Notes: generated by a model not told the origin, from the letters alone. DNA of 64,000 nt from Amycolatopsis solani (GCF_033441515.1 NZ_JAWQJT010000001.1:3844001-3908000); one strand, 5' to 3'; positions 27,047 to 35,784 are shown, numbered from the stretch's first letter. A program made the numbers and translations.

Positions 27047-27945
27047 CAGACCGCGACCACAGGGCCGGTCCGCAGCATCTGCCGCAGCCCGTCCGCCGGC
27101 GTCATCGGCGTCCAGCCGGCGAGCCCGGGCAGGTGCCCGAAGTCGTCGCAGGCCAGCGAGGAGTGCCGGGGGCGCGAGGCCCACAGGGTGTCGCGGCGCA
27201 GGACCGGCCGGACCAGCGCCGGGTCGGCACCGGTGAGGCGGTAGGCCACCGTCGCGAAGTCGAACCGGCTCAGCTCGGCCGGCCCGGCCAGGTGCGCGAT
27301 GCCGGTCGGCAGCTCCGGCACGCGGCACAGCGCGGCCAGCACCGCCGAGACGTCGTCGATGTGCACCGGCGTGAACGACTGGTCGGTCGGCGCCTCCAGC
27401 TCCTCGCCGGCCGCGGCCGCCTGCAGGCAGCGCTGCCCGTAGGTGGCGCGGTGCGCCGGGCCGGTCCAGCCGTAGACGAGGCTGACGCGCAGCGCGAGGT
27501 TCGGCCCGGTCAGCAGTTCCTGCTCCGCCAGCGCCTTGACCCGCCCGTAGACGTTGTGCGGGCTGATCGGGTCCGCGGGGCGGTGACCGCCGCGCGAACC
27601 GTCGAAGACGTTGTCGGTGGAGACCAGCACGGTCGGCACCCCGGAGCCGGCGAGCAGCTTGGCCACGCCGTGGTGGACGGCCTCCGCGCGCTGCTCGTTC
27701 GCCTCGATCCACGTGACGTCACTGGGCCCGTGGGTCAGGATGACCCGCGCCGGGCGCAGCGCGTCGACGTGGCCGCGCAGGCGTTCGCGGCCCGCCGGGT
27801 CGTCGAGGTCGACGGACAGGTGCCCGGCGTGCGCGAGCGGCGTGGTCGACACCGTCGCCACGTCGTGGCCGTCGGCGCGCAGCCGGTCGGCCACCGAAGC
27901 GCCGATCAGCCCGCGGCCGACGACCAGAACCGTGTGGTCAGACAT
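27046..27945 (-). CDS. RmlD-like NAD(P)-dependent sugar reductase/epimerase
   Basis: 299 residues from the ATG that follows GAGGAGG at suitable spacing (a GTG nine bases earlier is too close to it). Extended-SDR fold: VLVVGRGLIGASVADRL, LVSTDNVFDGSRGG and YGRVKALAE (YxxxK), as in dTDP-4-dehydrorhamnose reductase. It probably reduces a 4-keto sugar or cyclitol ketone. It overlaps the HAD gene by eight bases and the kinase gene by one. Confidence 0.88.
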   Translation of the reverse strand: MSDHTVLVVGRGLIGASVADRLRADGHDVATVSTTPLAHAGHLSVDLDDPAGRERLRGHVDALRPARVILTHGPSDVTWIEANEQRAEAVHHGVAKLLAGSGVPTVLVSTDNVFDGSRGGHRPADPISPHNVYGRVKALAEQELLTGPNLALRVSLVYGWTGPAHRATYGQRCLQAAAAGEELEAPTDQSFTPVHIDDVSAVLAALCRVPELPTGIAHLAGPAELSRFDFATVAYRLTGADPALVRPVLRRDTLWASRPRHSSLACDDFGHLPGLAGWTPMTPADGLRQMLRTGPVVAV

Positions 27946-28609
27946 GGGTTTCACTCCTCCTCGTCAGCGCGATCGAGCCGGTGCCGACCGAGGCCGCCAC
28001 CGCGGCGAGGTCCGGCACCAGGATGTCCACATCGGACGGATCGCCGAGCGTCGGACCGGCGATGCCGATGACGCGGCAGCCGGCCGCCCGCGCGGCGAGC
28101 ACACCGGGCCGGGCGTCCTCGACGACGACGCACGACTCCGGCGCGAAGCCGAGCCGGGCGGCCGCGGCGAGGTAGCCGTCGGGGGCCGGCTTGCCGCGCG
28201 GGACCTCGCCGGCGGCGATCAGGACGGCCGGGACCGGCAGCCCCACGCTGGTCAGCCGCGCGGTCGCGAGGGGCCGCGTCCCGGACGTCACCACGGCCCG
28301 CCGCGTCGACGGCAGCGCGGCGAGGATCTCCGCCGCCCCGGGGCAGGCCACGAGCTCGCTGGTGTCCGCCGCCTGGAGCAGTTCCAGCGCGGCGGCTTCA
28401 CCGGCGGCGTCGAGGTGCGGCGCGACGGCCGCGATCGTCTCGGCCGACGGGCGTCCGTGGCAGGCGGCGACCACGGCGTCCGCGTCCAGCCCGTGGTCCA
28501 CCGCCCAGGCGCGCCACGACCGCTCCACGGTGCTGCCGGATTCCACCAGCACGCCGTCGAGGTCGAACAGCACCGCCGCGCACGACAGCGCATCGGCCGG
28601 GGTGCTCAT
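27938..28609 (-). CDS. HAD-superfamily phosphatase (beta-phosphoglucomutase/phosphoglycolate type)
   Basis: 223 residues. Nucleophile motif FDLDGVLVES, motif II TSGT, motif III KPAPDGY and motif IV VVVEDARPGVLAARAAG are all present, with a helical cap between. It would remove or move a phosphate on a sugar or cyclitol intermediate; HAD phosphatases have this role in acarbose (AcbJ) and AHBA (RifM) pathways. Start overlaps the cyclase stop as ATGA. Confidence 0.9.
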   Translation of the reverse strand: MSTPADALSCAAVLFDLDGVLVESGSTVERSWRAWAVDHGLDADAVVAACHGRPSAETIAAVAPHLDAAGEAAALELLQAADTSELVACPGAAEILAALPSTRRAVVTSGTRPLATARLTSVGLPVPAVLIAAGEVPRGKPAPDGYLAAAARLGFAPESCVVVEDARPGVLAARAAGCRVIGIAGPTLGDPSDVDILVPDLAAVAASVGTGSIALTRRSETHV

Positions 28610-29796
28610 GCCGCCCTCGCCCCCTGGCTCGCTTCGGCCAGCGCGGTGGCGCGGGTGGCGGCCATCGCCATGGCGACCTCGTCGTCGGTGACGTCGTCGG
28701 CGATGACCGTGCAGCCGTACTCGACGGGCAGCACGAACCGGATCTTCGAGTCGCGGATCTTCCGGATCTGGCCGAGCGCCGCCGTGACGGCACCCGCCTG
28801 CACCGAGCTCGGCAGGTCCAAAGTGGACGTCGGCAGCCCGCAGCGGTTCAGCAGGCCGACCAGCCGCGCGCGGTCCTTCTCGGCCAGCATCCCGCGCCGC
28901 ACCGCGATTTCGGCGGCGATCGTCATGCCGTAGGCGACGGCCTCGCCGTGCAGCACCGGGCCGTAGCCGGTCACCGTCTCCACCGCGTGGCCGACGGTGT
29001 GCCCGAAGTTCAGCGGCCGCCGCAGGTCCACTTCGTACGGGTCGAGCTGGATCAGCTCGGACTTCACGACGCTCGCCGCGCGCACGATCTGCTCCAGCGC
29101 GGGCAGGTCGCGGTCCAGCGCCAGATCGGCGTTGTCCTCGATGAGGTCGAACAGCGGGGGCGAGCCGATCACGCCCTTCTTGATCGCCTCGGCCAGCCCG
29201 GCCGCGATCTGCCGTCGGTCCAGAGTGGACAGGTAGGCGACGTTCGAGACGACCGCCTTCGGCTGGTAGAACGCGCCGATGAGGTTCTTCGCGCTCGGGT
29301 GGTCGACGGCGACCTTGCCGCCGAGCGCCGCGTCCACCTGGCCCAGCAGTGTGGTGGGGACGTTGATGTAGGGGACACCGCGCATGTACGCGCTGGCGAC
29401 CCAGCCGATGGTGTCGATGACCACGCCGCCGCCGACCGACAGGATGATGTCGCGCCGGGCGATGGACGTGCCGGCCAGCCAGTCGAGCATGCGGACCGCG
29501 GTGTCGATCGACTTGTTGGCTTCACCGGGCGGGAAGGACGTCATGGCGACGTCGATCCCCTTGTCCCGCAACGAGGTCGCGAGGCGCTCGGCGTGCAGCG
29601 CGGAGACCGTGTCGTCGGTGATCAGGGCGACCCGGCGCCCGTCGATCTGGTTGAGCAGGAACTTTTCGGCGCAGGGTTCGGCCTTGCAGACGAACACCGA
29701 GTAGATGTCGTCGCGGCTGGCGGAGGCGGTGAACGGCTCGGTATCGTCCGCGGCGGGAATCGGTACCAGATGCGGACAACGCACGTGCTCGAGCAT
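28606..29796 (-). CDS. sugar phosphate cyclase (3-dehydroquinate synthase superfamily)
   Basis: 396 residues from ATG preceded by AAGGGGAG. NAD-binding GGGVVID at 122-128, VPTTLLGQVDAALGGKVAVD, KNLIGAFYQP at 170-179, and zinc ligands Glu203, His266 and His283. The segment RPLNFGHTVGHAVE (260-273) keeps the Arg/Asn/His/His set of DHQ synthase; EEVS proteins differ here (AYGHTWSP-like). So the substrate may be DAHP-like, amino-DAHP, a hexose 6-phosphate or a heptulose phosphate. A housekeeping aroB is unlikely because the gene leads a sugar-tailoring operon with no other shikimate gene. First gene of the nine-gene operon. Confidence 0.85.
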   Translation of the reverse strand: MLEHVRCPHLVPIPAADDTEPFTASASRDDIYSVFVCKAEPCAEKFLLNQIDGRRVALITDDTVSALHAERLATSLRDKGIDVAMTSFPPGEANKSIDTAVRMLDWLAGTSIARRDIILSVGGGVVIDTIGWVASAYMRGVPYINVPTTLLGQVDAALGGKVAVDHPSAKNLIGAFYQPKAVVSNVAYLSTLDRRQIAAGLAEAIKKGVIGSPPLFDLIEDNADLALDRDLPALEQIVRAASVVKSELIQLDPYEVDLRRPLNFGHTVGHAVETVTGYGPVLHGEAVAYGMTIAAEIAVRRGMLAEKDRARLVGLLNRCGLPTSTLDLPSSVQAGAVTAALGQIRKIRDSKIRFVLPVEYGCTVIADDVTDDEVAMAMAATRATALAEASQGARAA

Positions 29797-29998
29797 GGTT
29801 TGACTCCCCTTGAAGTCCTCTTTCGCGCAACCGCACCTTGCGGACCCGCTCGGTGTCCAAATCGTGGAACGCCTCGCTCCGGCTGGTACTTTGTAGTCAC
29901 CGGGACTGGCCGGTTCGCGAGGTCCGCGGGCTGCGCCGTCGCTCATCGAACTCTCGCACCGGTCCTTGTCGTGCTCATCTCCGAGCGTGCCGCCTCGC

Positions 29999-30027
29999 TT
30001 AGCTTGCCCGCCTTACCGGGATAGGCT
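29999..30027 (+). promoter_or_regulatory. candidate promoter for a leaderless LLM oxidoreductase transcript
   Basis: TAGGCT at 30022-30027 lies 7 bases before the ATG, with TTAGCT 17 bases upstream as a weak -35. No ribosome-binding site precedes the ATG, so transcription may start at or next to the start codon. Confidence 0.45.
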
Positions 30028-30034
30028 TTTCGGC

Positions 30035-30967
30035 ATGGAGCTGAGGATCTTCACCGAACCGCAGGAAGGGGCCGGCCACGGCGATCTGCTGCGCGTGGCC
30101 CGGCACGCCGAAGCGACCGGGTTCCCCGCGTTCTTCCGGTCCGACCACTACATGCGCACCGGAACCGCGGCGGCGCACCCCGGTCCGTCGGACGCGTGGG
30201 TCACGTTGGGTGCGCTGGCACGGGAAACCAGCCGCATCCGGCTCGGCGTGCTGCTGAGCCCGGTGACGTTCCGGTACCCCGGCGCGCTGGCCGTCACGAT
30301 CGCGCAAGTGGACGAAATGTCCGGCGGGCGCGTGGAATTCGGCATCGGCTCCGGCTGGTTCGAAGGCGAGCACCACGCGATCGGCGCGCCGTTCCCGACC
30401 AAGGGCGAGCGTGTGGACCGGCTGGGGGAGCAGCTCGAGATCCTCACCGGACTGTGGGGAACTCCGGTCGGAGAAACGTATTCCTTCGAGGGCAAGCAGT
30501 ACCGCATCGTCGACTCGCCTGCCCTGCCGAAGCCGGTGCAGCGGCCGCACCCGCCGATCATCATGGGCGGCAAGGGTCCGAAGCGCCTGCCCCGGCTGGT
30601 CGCGCGCTACGCGAACGAGTTCAACAACTCGCTGTGGGACGAGGAAAACACGGCCGCGCAGTTCGACCGCGTCCGCGCGGCGTGCGCGGAGATCGGCCGC
30701 GACCCGGCGGAGATCACTTTCTCGGTGGCCCAGACCATCTGCGTCGGCGACGGCGAGGCCGCGCTGGCCGCCCGCGCGGACAAGATCGGCCGCCCAGTGG
30801 CGGAACTGCGTGAGAAAGCGCTCGCCGGCTCGCCCGCCGAAGTCGTCGACAAGATCGGCCGGTGGCGCGAGCGCACCGGGATCTCGCGGGTGTACCTCCA
30901 GGTCCTCGACCTCTCCGATCTGGACCACCTGGACCTGATCGCCGCGGAAGTCGTCCCGCAGGTCTAG
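30035..30967 (+). CDS. LLM-class F420/flavin-dependent oxidoreductase
   Basis: 310 residues. Luciferase-like barrel: LRIFTEPQEGAGHGDLLRVARHAEATGF, RIRLGVLLSPVTFRYPGALA, GRVEFGIGSGWFEGEHHAIG and PPIIMGGKGPKRLPRLVARYANEFN are typical of the F420-dependent actinobacterial group. It would use F420 or FMN to oxidise or reduce a small molecule in the cytosol. Divergent from the cyclase operon across 238 bases, so co-regulation is possible. Start chosen at the ATG with a -10 box directly upstream. Confidence 0.88.
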   Translation: MELRIFTEPQEGAGHGDLLRVARHAEATGFPAFFRSDHYMRTGTAAAHPGPSDAWVTLGALARETSRIRLGVLLSPVTFRYPGALAVTIAQVDEMSGGRVEFGIGSGWFEGEHHAIGAPFPTKGERVDRLGEQLEILTGLWGTPVGETYSFEGKQYRIVDSPALPKPVQRPHPPIIMGGKGPKRLPRLVARYANEFNNSLWDEENTAAQFDRVRAACAEIGRDPAEITFSVAQTICVGDGEAALAARADKIGRPVAELREKALAGSPAEVVDKIGRWRERTGISRVYLQVLDLSDLDHLDLIAAEVVPQV

Positions 30968-30977
30968 CCGTCCACCG

Positions 30978-31010
30978 AAGGGGGCTTCCTCGACCGAGGG
31001 AAGCCCCCTT
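30978..31010 (+). terminator. terminator after the LLM oxidoreductase gene
   Basis: AAGGGGGCTTCCTCG pairs with CGAGGGAAGCCCCCTT (one bulged G), followed by TTGTTTG. Confidence 0.8.
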
Positions 31011-31155
31011 TGTTTGTGCGCTCACGGGGAGTGGCGAAGCGAATCTTTTTCGCTAACCGCACGACGCAAGATGCTGGTCAATCACCTGATCGGTTAATTT
31101 TTTCCTCTCAATTCTTGACTCGGCACTCAGTCGCGATCGCAGAGGAACGGCAGAA

Positions 31156-32796
31156 ATGCTCAATGAGCGGCAGGTCACTGGTCGGAGAAAATTCCTCACT
31201 GGCGCAGTTCTCGGAGTGGGCGGGACGGCGCTGCTCGACAACGGGCTCCTCACCGGGGTGGCGGGAGCCGCCGAATCCACCGCGGCGGGCGCCGATTGCC
31301 CCGCCTCGATCGTCAACCCCGCGGACCAGCAGTACCCGGACCTGGTGCGCGCCCTCAACGCCCGGTTCGTGGCGCACCCGGAGCGGGTCGCCGTCATCGA
31401 CTCGCCGTCGCAGGTCGCGCCGCTGGTGACCGCGGCCGTCAGCGCCGGCAAGCGGATCAGCGTCCGCGGCGGCGGCCACTGCTACGAAGACTTCGTCTAC
31501 AGCGACGAAACCCAGGTCATCCTCGACCTGAGCCACATGAACCGCGTCTACTACGACCAGCAGCGCAACGCGATCGCGATCGAAGCCGGGGCGACCCTGC
31601 TGGACGTCTACGAGAAGACGTACAAGACCTGGGGCGTCGTCATCCCCGGCGGGGTCTGCTACTCCGTCGGCGTCGGCGGGCACGTCGCCGGCGGCGGCTG
31701 GGGCTGGCTGGTGCGCCGCAACGGGCTGGTCGTGGACCACCTGTACGCCGTCGAGGTAGTCACCGTGAACGCCGCGGGCCGGGCCCAGACGGTCGTCGCC
31801 ACCCGCGAGCCGGGCGACCCGCACCGCGAGCTCTGGTGGGCGCACACCGGCGGCGGTGGCGGCAACTTCGGCGTCGTGACGCGGTACTTCTTCCGCTCGC
31901 CGGGCGCGACCGGCACCGACCCGCGCAAGCTGCTGCCGAAGCCGCCCGCGCGGGTGAACTTCACGGTCGCCGGCTGGAACCTGAACAACCTGTCGGAGGC
32001 GCAGTTCTCCCGCCTGGTGCGCAACTACTCGCAATGGCACATCGACAACAAGTCGCCGAACGGCCCGGCCCGCGACCTCACCGGCGCCCTGTCGGTGAAC
32101 CACAAGTCGAGCGGTTCGGTCACCGCGCTGGCGCAGCTGGACGTGTCGGTGCCGAACGCGCAGGCCATCATGGACGGCTTCATCGCCTACCTCGCCGACG
32201 GCGTGGCGACGCCCGACTTCGTCGCGCCGCAGACGTTGCCGTGGCTGCAGTTCGTCGAGCTGACCGGGACCACCAACTCGGTCGCGAACGACCCGACGTC
32301 ACGCGCGAAGTACAAGGCCGCGTTCATGAAGGGGCTGTTCACCCCGGCGCAGACCGCGGCGATGTACAAGCACCTGACCCGGTCCGACATCAGCAACCCG
32401 AACATCAACATCATCTTCCAGCCCTACGGCGGCCAGGTTTCCGCGGTGCCGCAGGCGAACTCGGCCATCCAGCACCGGGACGCCGCCTACCAGGTCCAGT
32501 GGTCGTCGGTGTGGAACGGCGCCGCCGGCGACGCCGCGAACATCGCGTGGGCGCGCGAGGTCTACTCCGAGGTCTACGCGGCCACCGGGGGCGTCCCGGT
32601 GCCCAACGGCGTCTCGGACGGCTCCTACGTCAACCACTGCGACGCCGACCTGAGCGACCCGGCGTTCAACAAGTCGGCTTCGCCGTGGCACGACCTGTAC
32701 TACAAGGGCGCCTACCCGCGCCTGCAGGCCGTGAAGAAGAAGTACGACCCCCGCAACGTGTTCCGGCACCGCCAGTCGGTCGAGCTCCCGTCCTGA
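31156..32796 (+). CDS. Tat-exported FAD-linked oxidase (berberine-bridge/hexose-oxidase type)
   Basis: 546 residues; AGGAACGG precedes the ATG. Twin-arginine signal GRRKFLTGAVLGVGGTAL at the N-terminus, ending near AGAAES. FAD domain carries the His of SVRGGGHCYED and the Cys of PGGVCYSVGVGGHVAGGGWG in the C-x-x-V-G spacing, so bicovalent flavin is expected. C-terminal BBE domain ends YYKGAYPRLQAVKKKYDPRNVFRHRQSVELP. Folded with FAD in the cytosol, it would act outside the membrane, as aclacinomycin oxidoreductase does, oxidising a sugar hydroxyl or other alcohol with O2. It could finish a glycosylated metabolite. Confidence 0.9.
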   Translation: MLNERQVTGRRKFLTGAVLGVGGTALLDNGLLTGVAGAAESTAAGADCPASIVNPADQQYPDLVRALNARFVAHPERVAVIDSPSQVAPLVTAAVSAGKRISVRGGGHCYEDFVYSDETQVILDLSHMNRVYYDQQRNAIAIEAGATLLDVYEKTYKTWGVVIPGGVCYSVGVGGHVAGGGWGWLVRRNGLVVDHLYAVEVVTVNAAGRAQTVVATREPGDPHRELWWAHTGGGGGNFGVVTRYFFRSPGATGTDPRKLLPKPPARVNFTVAGWNLNNLSEAQFSRLVRNYSQWHIDNKSPNGPARDLTGALSVNHKSSGSVTALAQLDVSVPNAQAIMDGFIAYLADGVATPDFVAPQTLPWLQFVELTGTTNSVANDPTSRAKYKAAFMKGLFTPAQTAAMYKHLTRSDISNPNINIIFQPYGGQVSAVPQANSAIQHRDAAYQVQWSSVWNGAAGDAANIAWAREVYSEVYAATGGVPVPNGVSDGSYVNHCDADLSDPAFNKSASPWHDLYYKGAYPRLQAVKKKYDPRNVFRHRQSVELPS

Positions 32797-32810
32797 CCCA
32801 GGGGACGGAA

Positions 32811-32845
32811 AAAGGCCCCGGATCGCTCAGCGGTCCGGGGCCTTT
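32811..32845. terminator. terminator between convergent oxidase and acetyltransferase genes
   Basis: AAAGGCCCCGGA and TCCGGGGCCTTT form a 12-bp stem around an 11-base loop; A and T tracts on both sides allow bidirectional use. Confidence 0.8.
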
Positions 32846-32859
32846 CCGGTTGTCAGCGG

Positions 32860-33462
32860 TCAGCTCGCGATGTCGATGGGCCGGTCTTCGCCCGGCTCGA
32901 TGGTCCGGATGACGCGCGCCGGCGCGCCCACGGCGACGACGTTGGCCGGGATGTCCTTCATCACCACGGAATTCGCGCCGATGACGGCGTTCTCGCCGAT
33001 GGTGACGCCGGGCCCGACGATGCTGCCCGCGCCGAGCCAGACGTTGTCCCCGATGGTGATGGGCTTGCCGTAGCCCCACTTCGCGCGGCGCGATTCGGGT
33101 TCGATCGTGTGCCCGGCGGCCAGGAGCTGCGAGTACGACCCGAGCAGGACGTCCTCGCCGATGGTGATCTGCCCGACGTCGAGGAAGATGACGCCGAAGT
33201 TCGCGAAGCTGCGGGCGCCGATCTTGGTCTGGTAGCCGTAGTTGCAGTAGAACGGCGGGCGCAGGTAGGCGCCTTCGCCGAACTCGCCGAAGAGTTCCTC
33301 GCAGATTTCGCGGCGCCGCTGCCCTTCCAACACGGAACTGCGGTTGTACTCCTCGAGCAGCACCTGCGCGCGCCGGACCTCCTCGCTCAGGAGTTCGCCG
33401 TTGGCGAGGTGGTACTCGCCGGCCAGCATCAATTCCTTCATCGCGTGGTCATCAAGCTGCAT
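32860..33462 (-). CDS. left-handed beta-helix O-acetyltransferase (maltose/galactoside acetyltransferase family)
   Basis: 200 residues. N-terminal Mac domain ([33 protein letters not shown]) followed by hexapeptide repeats; active-site His in [12 protein letters not shown], and the trimer-forming [32 protein letters not shown]. Transfers acetyl from acetyl-CoA to a sugar 6-hydroxyl. Divergent from an epimerase gene; may acetylate the sugar product of this region or act in general sugar detoxification. Confidence 0.9.
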   Translation of the reverse strand: MQLDDHAMKELMLAGEYHLANGELLSEEVRRAQVLLEEYNRSSVLEGQRRREICEELFGEFGEGAYLRPPFYCNYGYQTKIGARSFANFGVIFLDVGQITIGEDVLLGSYSQLLAAGHTIEPESRRAKWGYGKPITIGDNVWLGAGSIVGPGVTIGENAVIGANSVVMKDIPANVVAVGAPARVIRTIEPGEDRPIDIAS

Positions 33463-33639
33463 GGCGACGCTCCTCGGGGTTCCGGTTCACCGTTCCACGG
33501 TGCCCGTGCGGCCGTGATCAGGACATCTCCCAGCGTGCCGATTCCCTTTCGCTCCGCCCGGAAATGCGGTGAGGTAAGGCAGGATGACTGTCGGCGAAGA
33601 CGAGCTCGATCATCGTCGGAAAAGCGCGAAAGGATGACA

Positions 33640-34593
33640 ATGATACTCGTTACCGGCGGCCTGGGTTCGATCGGGTCGCACACCGCACGGGCGCTGCTCG
33701 ACCTGGGTGAATCCGTCGTGCTCACCGCGCACCGGTCCACCGGGCTGCCGGAGTACCTGGCGAACGAGGCGGAAGGCCGCGTCGTCGTCGAGCCGCTGGA
33801 CACCACGGACGAGCAGGCCTTCCTCGACATCGGCAAGCGCCACGAGATCACGGGCATCGTGCACCTCGCGGCGAGCTACTTCGCCACGCCCGACCCGGTC
33901 GAGTACCTCCGCGTCGAGACCCTCGGCCTCCTGAACGCCCTCAAGGCGGCGTCGGTCTGGGGCGTGCGCCGGTTCTCGGTCGCCAGCTCGATCGGCGTGT
34001 ACGTCGGCGTGGACGACTCGGCCCCGTGGCGCGAGGACGCGGCCCTCCCGGTGCTGCCGCTGCCCCAGATCCTCCAGTTCAAGAAGACCGCGGAGCTGTT
34101 CTCGATCGCGGCCGCGGCCGCCGGCGGCTTCGAGCTGGTCAACCTGCGGATCGGCACGATCTGGGGGCCGCTGAGCCTGCCGGACTCGCCGTTCTTCGCC
34201 TTGCCGCGGCTGCTGAGCTCGGCGGTGCTGGGCGAGGACGCGGACCTGACCCCGCCCCGCCCGGACGCCTTCGCCGAGGACGCCACGGACCTCTGCTACG
34301 TCAAGGACTGCGGCCGCGCGATCGCCCTCCTCATGACGGCGAAGCACCTGAACCACAACACGTACAACGTCTCCAGCGGCCGCCTGGTGCCCTACGCCGA
34401 GGTCGTCGACGAGATCAACAAGGCCGTGCCGGGAGCGAACATCACGCTCCCGCCGGGCCGCAGCCCGGAGCGCCCGTCGCCGAACTACCTGGACATCACC
34501 CGCCTGCGCGAGGACACCGGCTTCGAGCCGGAGTACGACTCCGCGCGCACGGTCCAGGACTACGTGGCTTGGCTGAAGACGCACGAGCGTTAG
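33640..34593 (+). CDS. NAD-dependent epimerase/dehydratase (extended SDR)
   Basis: 317 residues from the second of two close ATGs, which has AAAGG at suitable spacing. Rossmann motif [25 protein letters not shown]. The usual catalytic Tyr is absent from a standard YxxxK: the equivalent region reads [11 protein letters not shown] and [13 protein letters not shown], with Phe-Lys-Lys in place of Tyr-x-x-x-Lys. It may therefore be an atypical or inactive sugar epimerase. C-terminal [34 protein letters not shown] is typical of nucleotide-sugar epimerases. Divergent from the acetyltransferase. Confidence 0.85.
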   Translation: MILVTGGLGSIGSHTARALLDLGESVVLTAHRSTGLPEYLANEAEGRVVVEPLDTTDEQAFLDIGKRHEITGIVHLAASYFATPDPVEYLRVETLGLLNALKAASVWGVRRFSVASSIGVYVGVDDSAPWREDAALPVLPLPQILQFKKTAELFSIAAAAAGGFELVNLRIGTIWGPLSLPDSPFFALPRLLSSAVLGEDADLTPPRPDAFAEDATDLCYVKDCGRAIALLMTAKHLNHNTYNVSSGRLVPYAEVVDEINKAVPGANITLPPGRSPERPSPNYLDITRLREDTGFEPEYDSARTVQDYVAWLKTHER

Positions 34594-34609
34594 GTAGAGG
34601 ATGGTCTGG

Positions 34610-34645
34610 AAGGAGCCCCGGGCAGCACGCCGCCCGGGGCTCCTT
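34610..34645. terminator. terminator between convergent epimerase and MarR genes
   Basis: 14-bp perfect stem AAGGAGCCCCGGGC / GCCCGGGGCTCCTT with an eight-base loop. Confidence 0.8.
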
Positions 34646-34652
34646 CGCGTTG

Positions 34653-35102
34653 CTACGCGCCCTCGCGCAGGGAACGGACCATGCTGCGCAGGACCCGGAA
34701 CGCGCTCGCCCGCTCGGCCTCGCTCAGGCCGCCCAGCATCCTGACTTCCACGGACCGCACCGCGGCGGTAGCCTTCTCGAGCTTCCGCCGGCCGCGAGGC
34801 GTGAGCCGCGTGGGAAGCACCTTCCCGACGGGTGCTTCCGCCGGCCGGGTGACGTCCCCCTCGCGTTCGAGGGTCTGGAGCAGCACGTTCATCGTCTGCC
34901 GCGTCACGAACGCGCCCCGGGCGAGCTCGGAGTTCGACAACCCCGGCCGCTGGGCCAGCAGTTCGAGGCAGGAGTAGTGCGTCACGCTCATCCCGAGTGG
35001 TCGCAGCACTTCTTCCATGGCCGCGCGCAGCGCGCTCGAGGCCTCTTTCAGCAGGTAGCCCAGTGACGTCTCCAGGTCGACGCCGGCCCCGTCTTGACTC
35101 AT
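34653..35102 (-). CDS. MarR-family transcriptional regulator
   Basis: 149 residues. Winged-helix core: LRPLGMSVTHYSCLELLAQRPGLSNSELARGAFVTRQTMNVLLQTLEREGDVTRP, followed by the wing LPTRLTPRGRRKLEKA. Divergent from a VOC-domain gene; two 6-4-6 palindromes (TGTCAG-N4-CTGACA) lie between them, one covering this gene's own start codon. It very probably represses itself and the VOC gene, released by a small ligand. Confidence 0.92.
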   Translation of the reverse strand: MSQDGAGVDLETSLGYLLKEASSALRAAMEEVLRPLGMSVTHYSCLELLAQRPGLSNSELARGAFVTRQTMNVLLQTLEREGDVTRPAEAPVGKVLPTRLTPRGRRKLEKATAAVRSVEVRMLGGLSEAERASAFRVLRSMVRSLREGA

Positions 35103-35117
35103 GTCAGCATTCTGACA
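35102..35117. promoter_or_regulatory. MarR operator O1
   Basis: TGTCAG-CATT-CTGACA, overlapping the first base of the MarR start codon. Same arms and spacing as O2, 28 bp away centre to centre. Confidence 0.75.
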
Positions 35118-35129
35118 TAGGTTGGTGCG

Positions 35130-35145
35130 TGTCAGAAGGCTGACA
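35130..35145. promoter_or_regulatory. MarR operator O2
   Basis: TGTCAG-AAGG-CTGACA, 20 bases before the VOC gene ATG. Probably blocks its promoter when bound. Confidence 0.75.
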
Positions 35146-35165
35146 CGGAAAGAAGGAGTACTGCC

Positions 35166-35534
35166 ATGCCCGCCACCGGCCCCGACTTCCTCTCGCTCCA
35201 GGCACGCGACCTCGACGTTTCGCAGGCGTTCTACGAGAAGTACCTCGGCCTGGTCCGCTCACCGGCCGGACCCCCGCACGCCGTCGTCTTCGAGACGAAG
35301 CCGATCGCGTTCGCCCTCCGCGACGTCCTGCCGGACACCGACCTCGACGCGGTCACCCAGCCCGGCATCGGCGCGGCGATCTGGCTTCACGCGACGGACG
35401 TCCAGGCCATCCACGACGCGCTCGTCGCCGACGGCCATCGCATCGTGTCAGCCCCGATCGACGGCCCGTTCGGCCGCACGTTCACCTTCGCCGACCCGGA
35501 CGGCTACCAGATCACGCTCCACGACCGCACCTGA
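35166..35534 (+). CDS. VOC (glyoxalase/bleomycin-resistance-fold) protein
   Basis: 122 residues; GAAGGAG upstream. Two beta-alpha-beta-beta-beta modules: DFLSLQARDLDVSQAFYEKYLGL and AAIWLHATDVQAIHDALVADGHRI ... TFTFADPDGYQITLHD. Could bind or modify a small toxic molecule; control by the divergent MarR regulator supports a resistance or detoxification role. Substrate unknown. Confidence 0.88.
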   Translation: MPATGPDFLSLQARDLDVSQAFYEKYLGLVRSPAGPPHAVVFETKPIAFALRDVLPDTDLDAVTQPGIGAAIWLHATDVQAIHDALVADGHRIVSAPIDGPFGRTFTFADPDGYQITLHDRT

Positions 35535-35580
35535 CCGCCACGGCCCCGGCTGTCTCGTGCGGCCCGCCCGTCCGGCAGGC

Positions 35581-35784
35581 TTGCCTGGCCCGCCGCCCGG
35601 CCGGCTTGCCCGCCTTGCCTGGCCCGCCGCCCGGCCGGCTTGCCCGCCTTGCCTGGCCCGCCGCCCGGCCGGCTTGCCCGCCTTGCCTGGCCCGTCGCCC
35701 GGCCGGCTTGCGCGGCTTGCCTGGCCCGTCGCCCGGCCGGCTTGCCCCGTTTGTCTGGCCCGCCGCTCGGCTGGCTCGGCTGGC
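35581..35784. repeat. 34-bp tandem repeat array (about 6 units plus a degenerate tail to about 35860)
   Basis: Unit begins TTGCCTGGCCCGCCGCCCGG and is 34 bases long. Units at 35581, 35615 and 35649 are identical; those at 35683 and 35717 have a few changes; that at 35751 is more diverged, and related GGCTGG/GGCCCGCC words continue to the GH13 stop. It fills almost the whole intergenic space between the VOC and GH13 genes. The unit length is not a multiple of three, arguing against coding. Confidence 0.92.
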
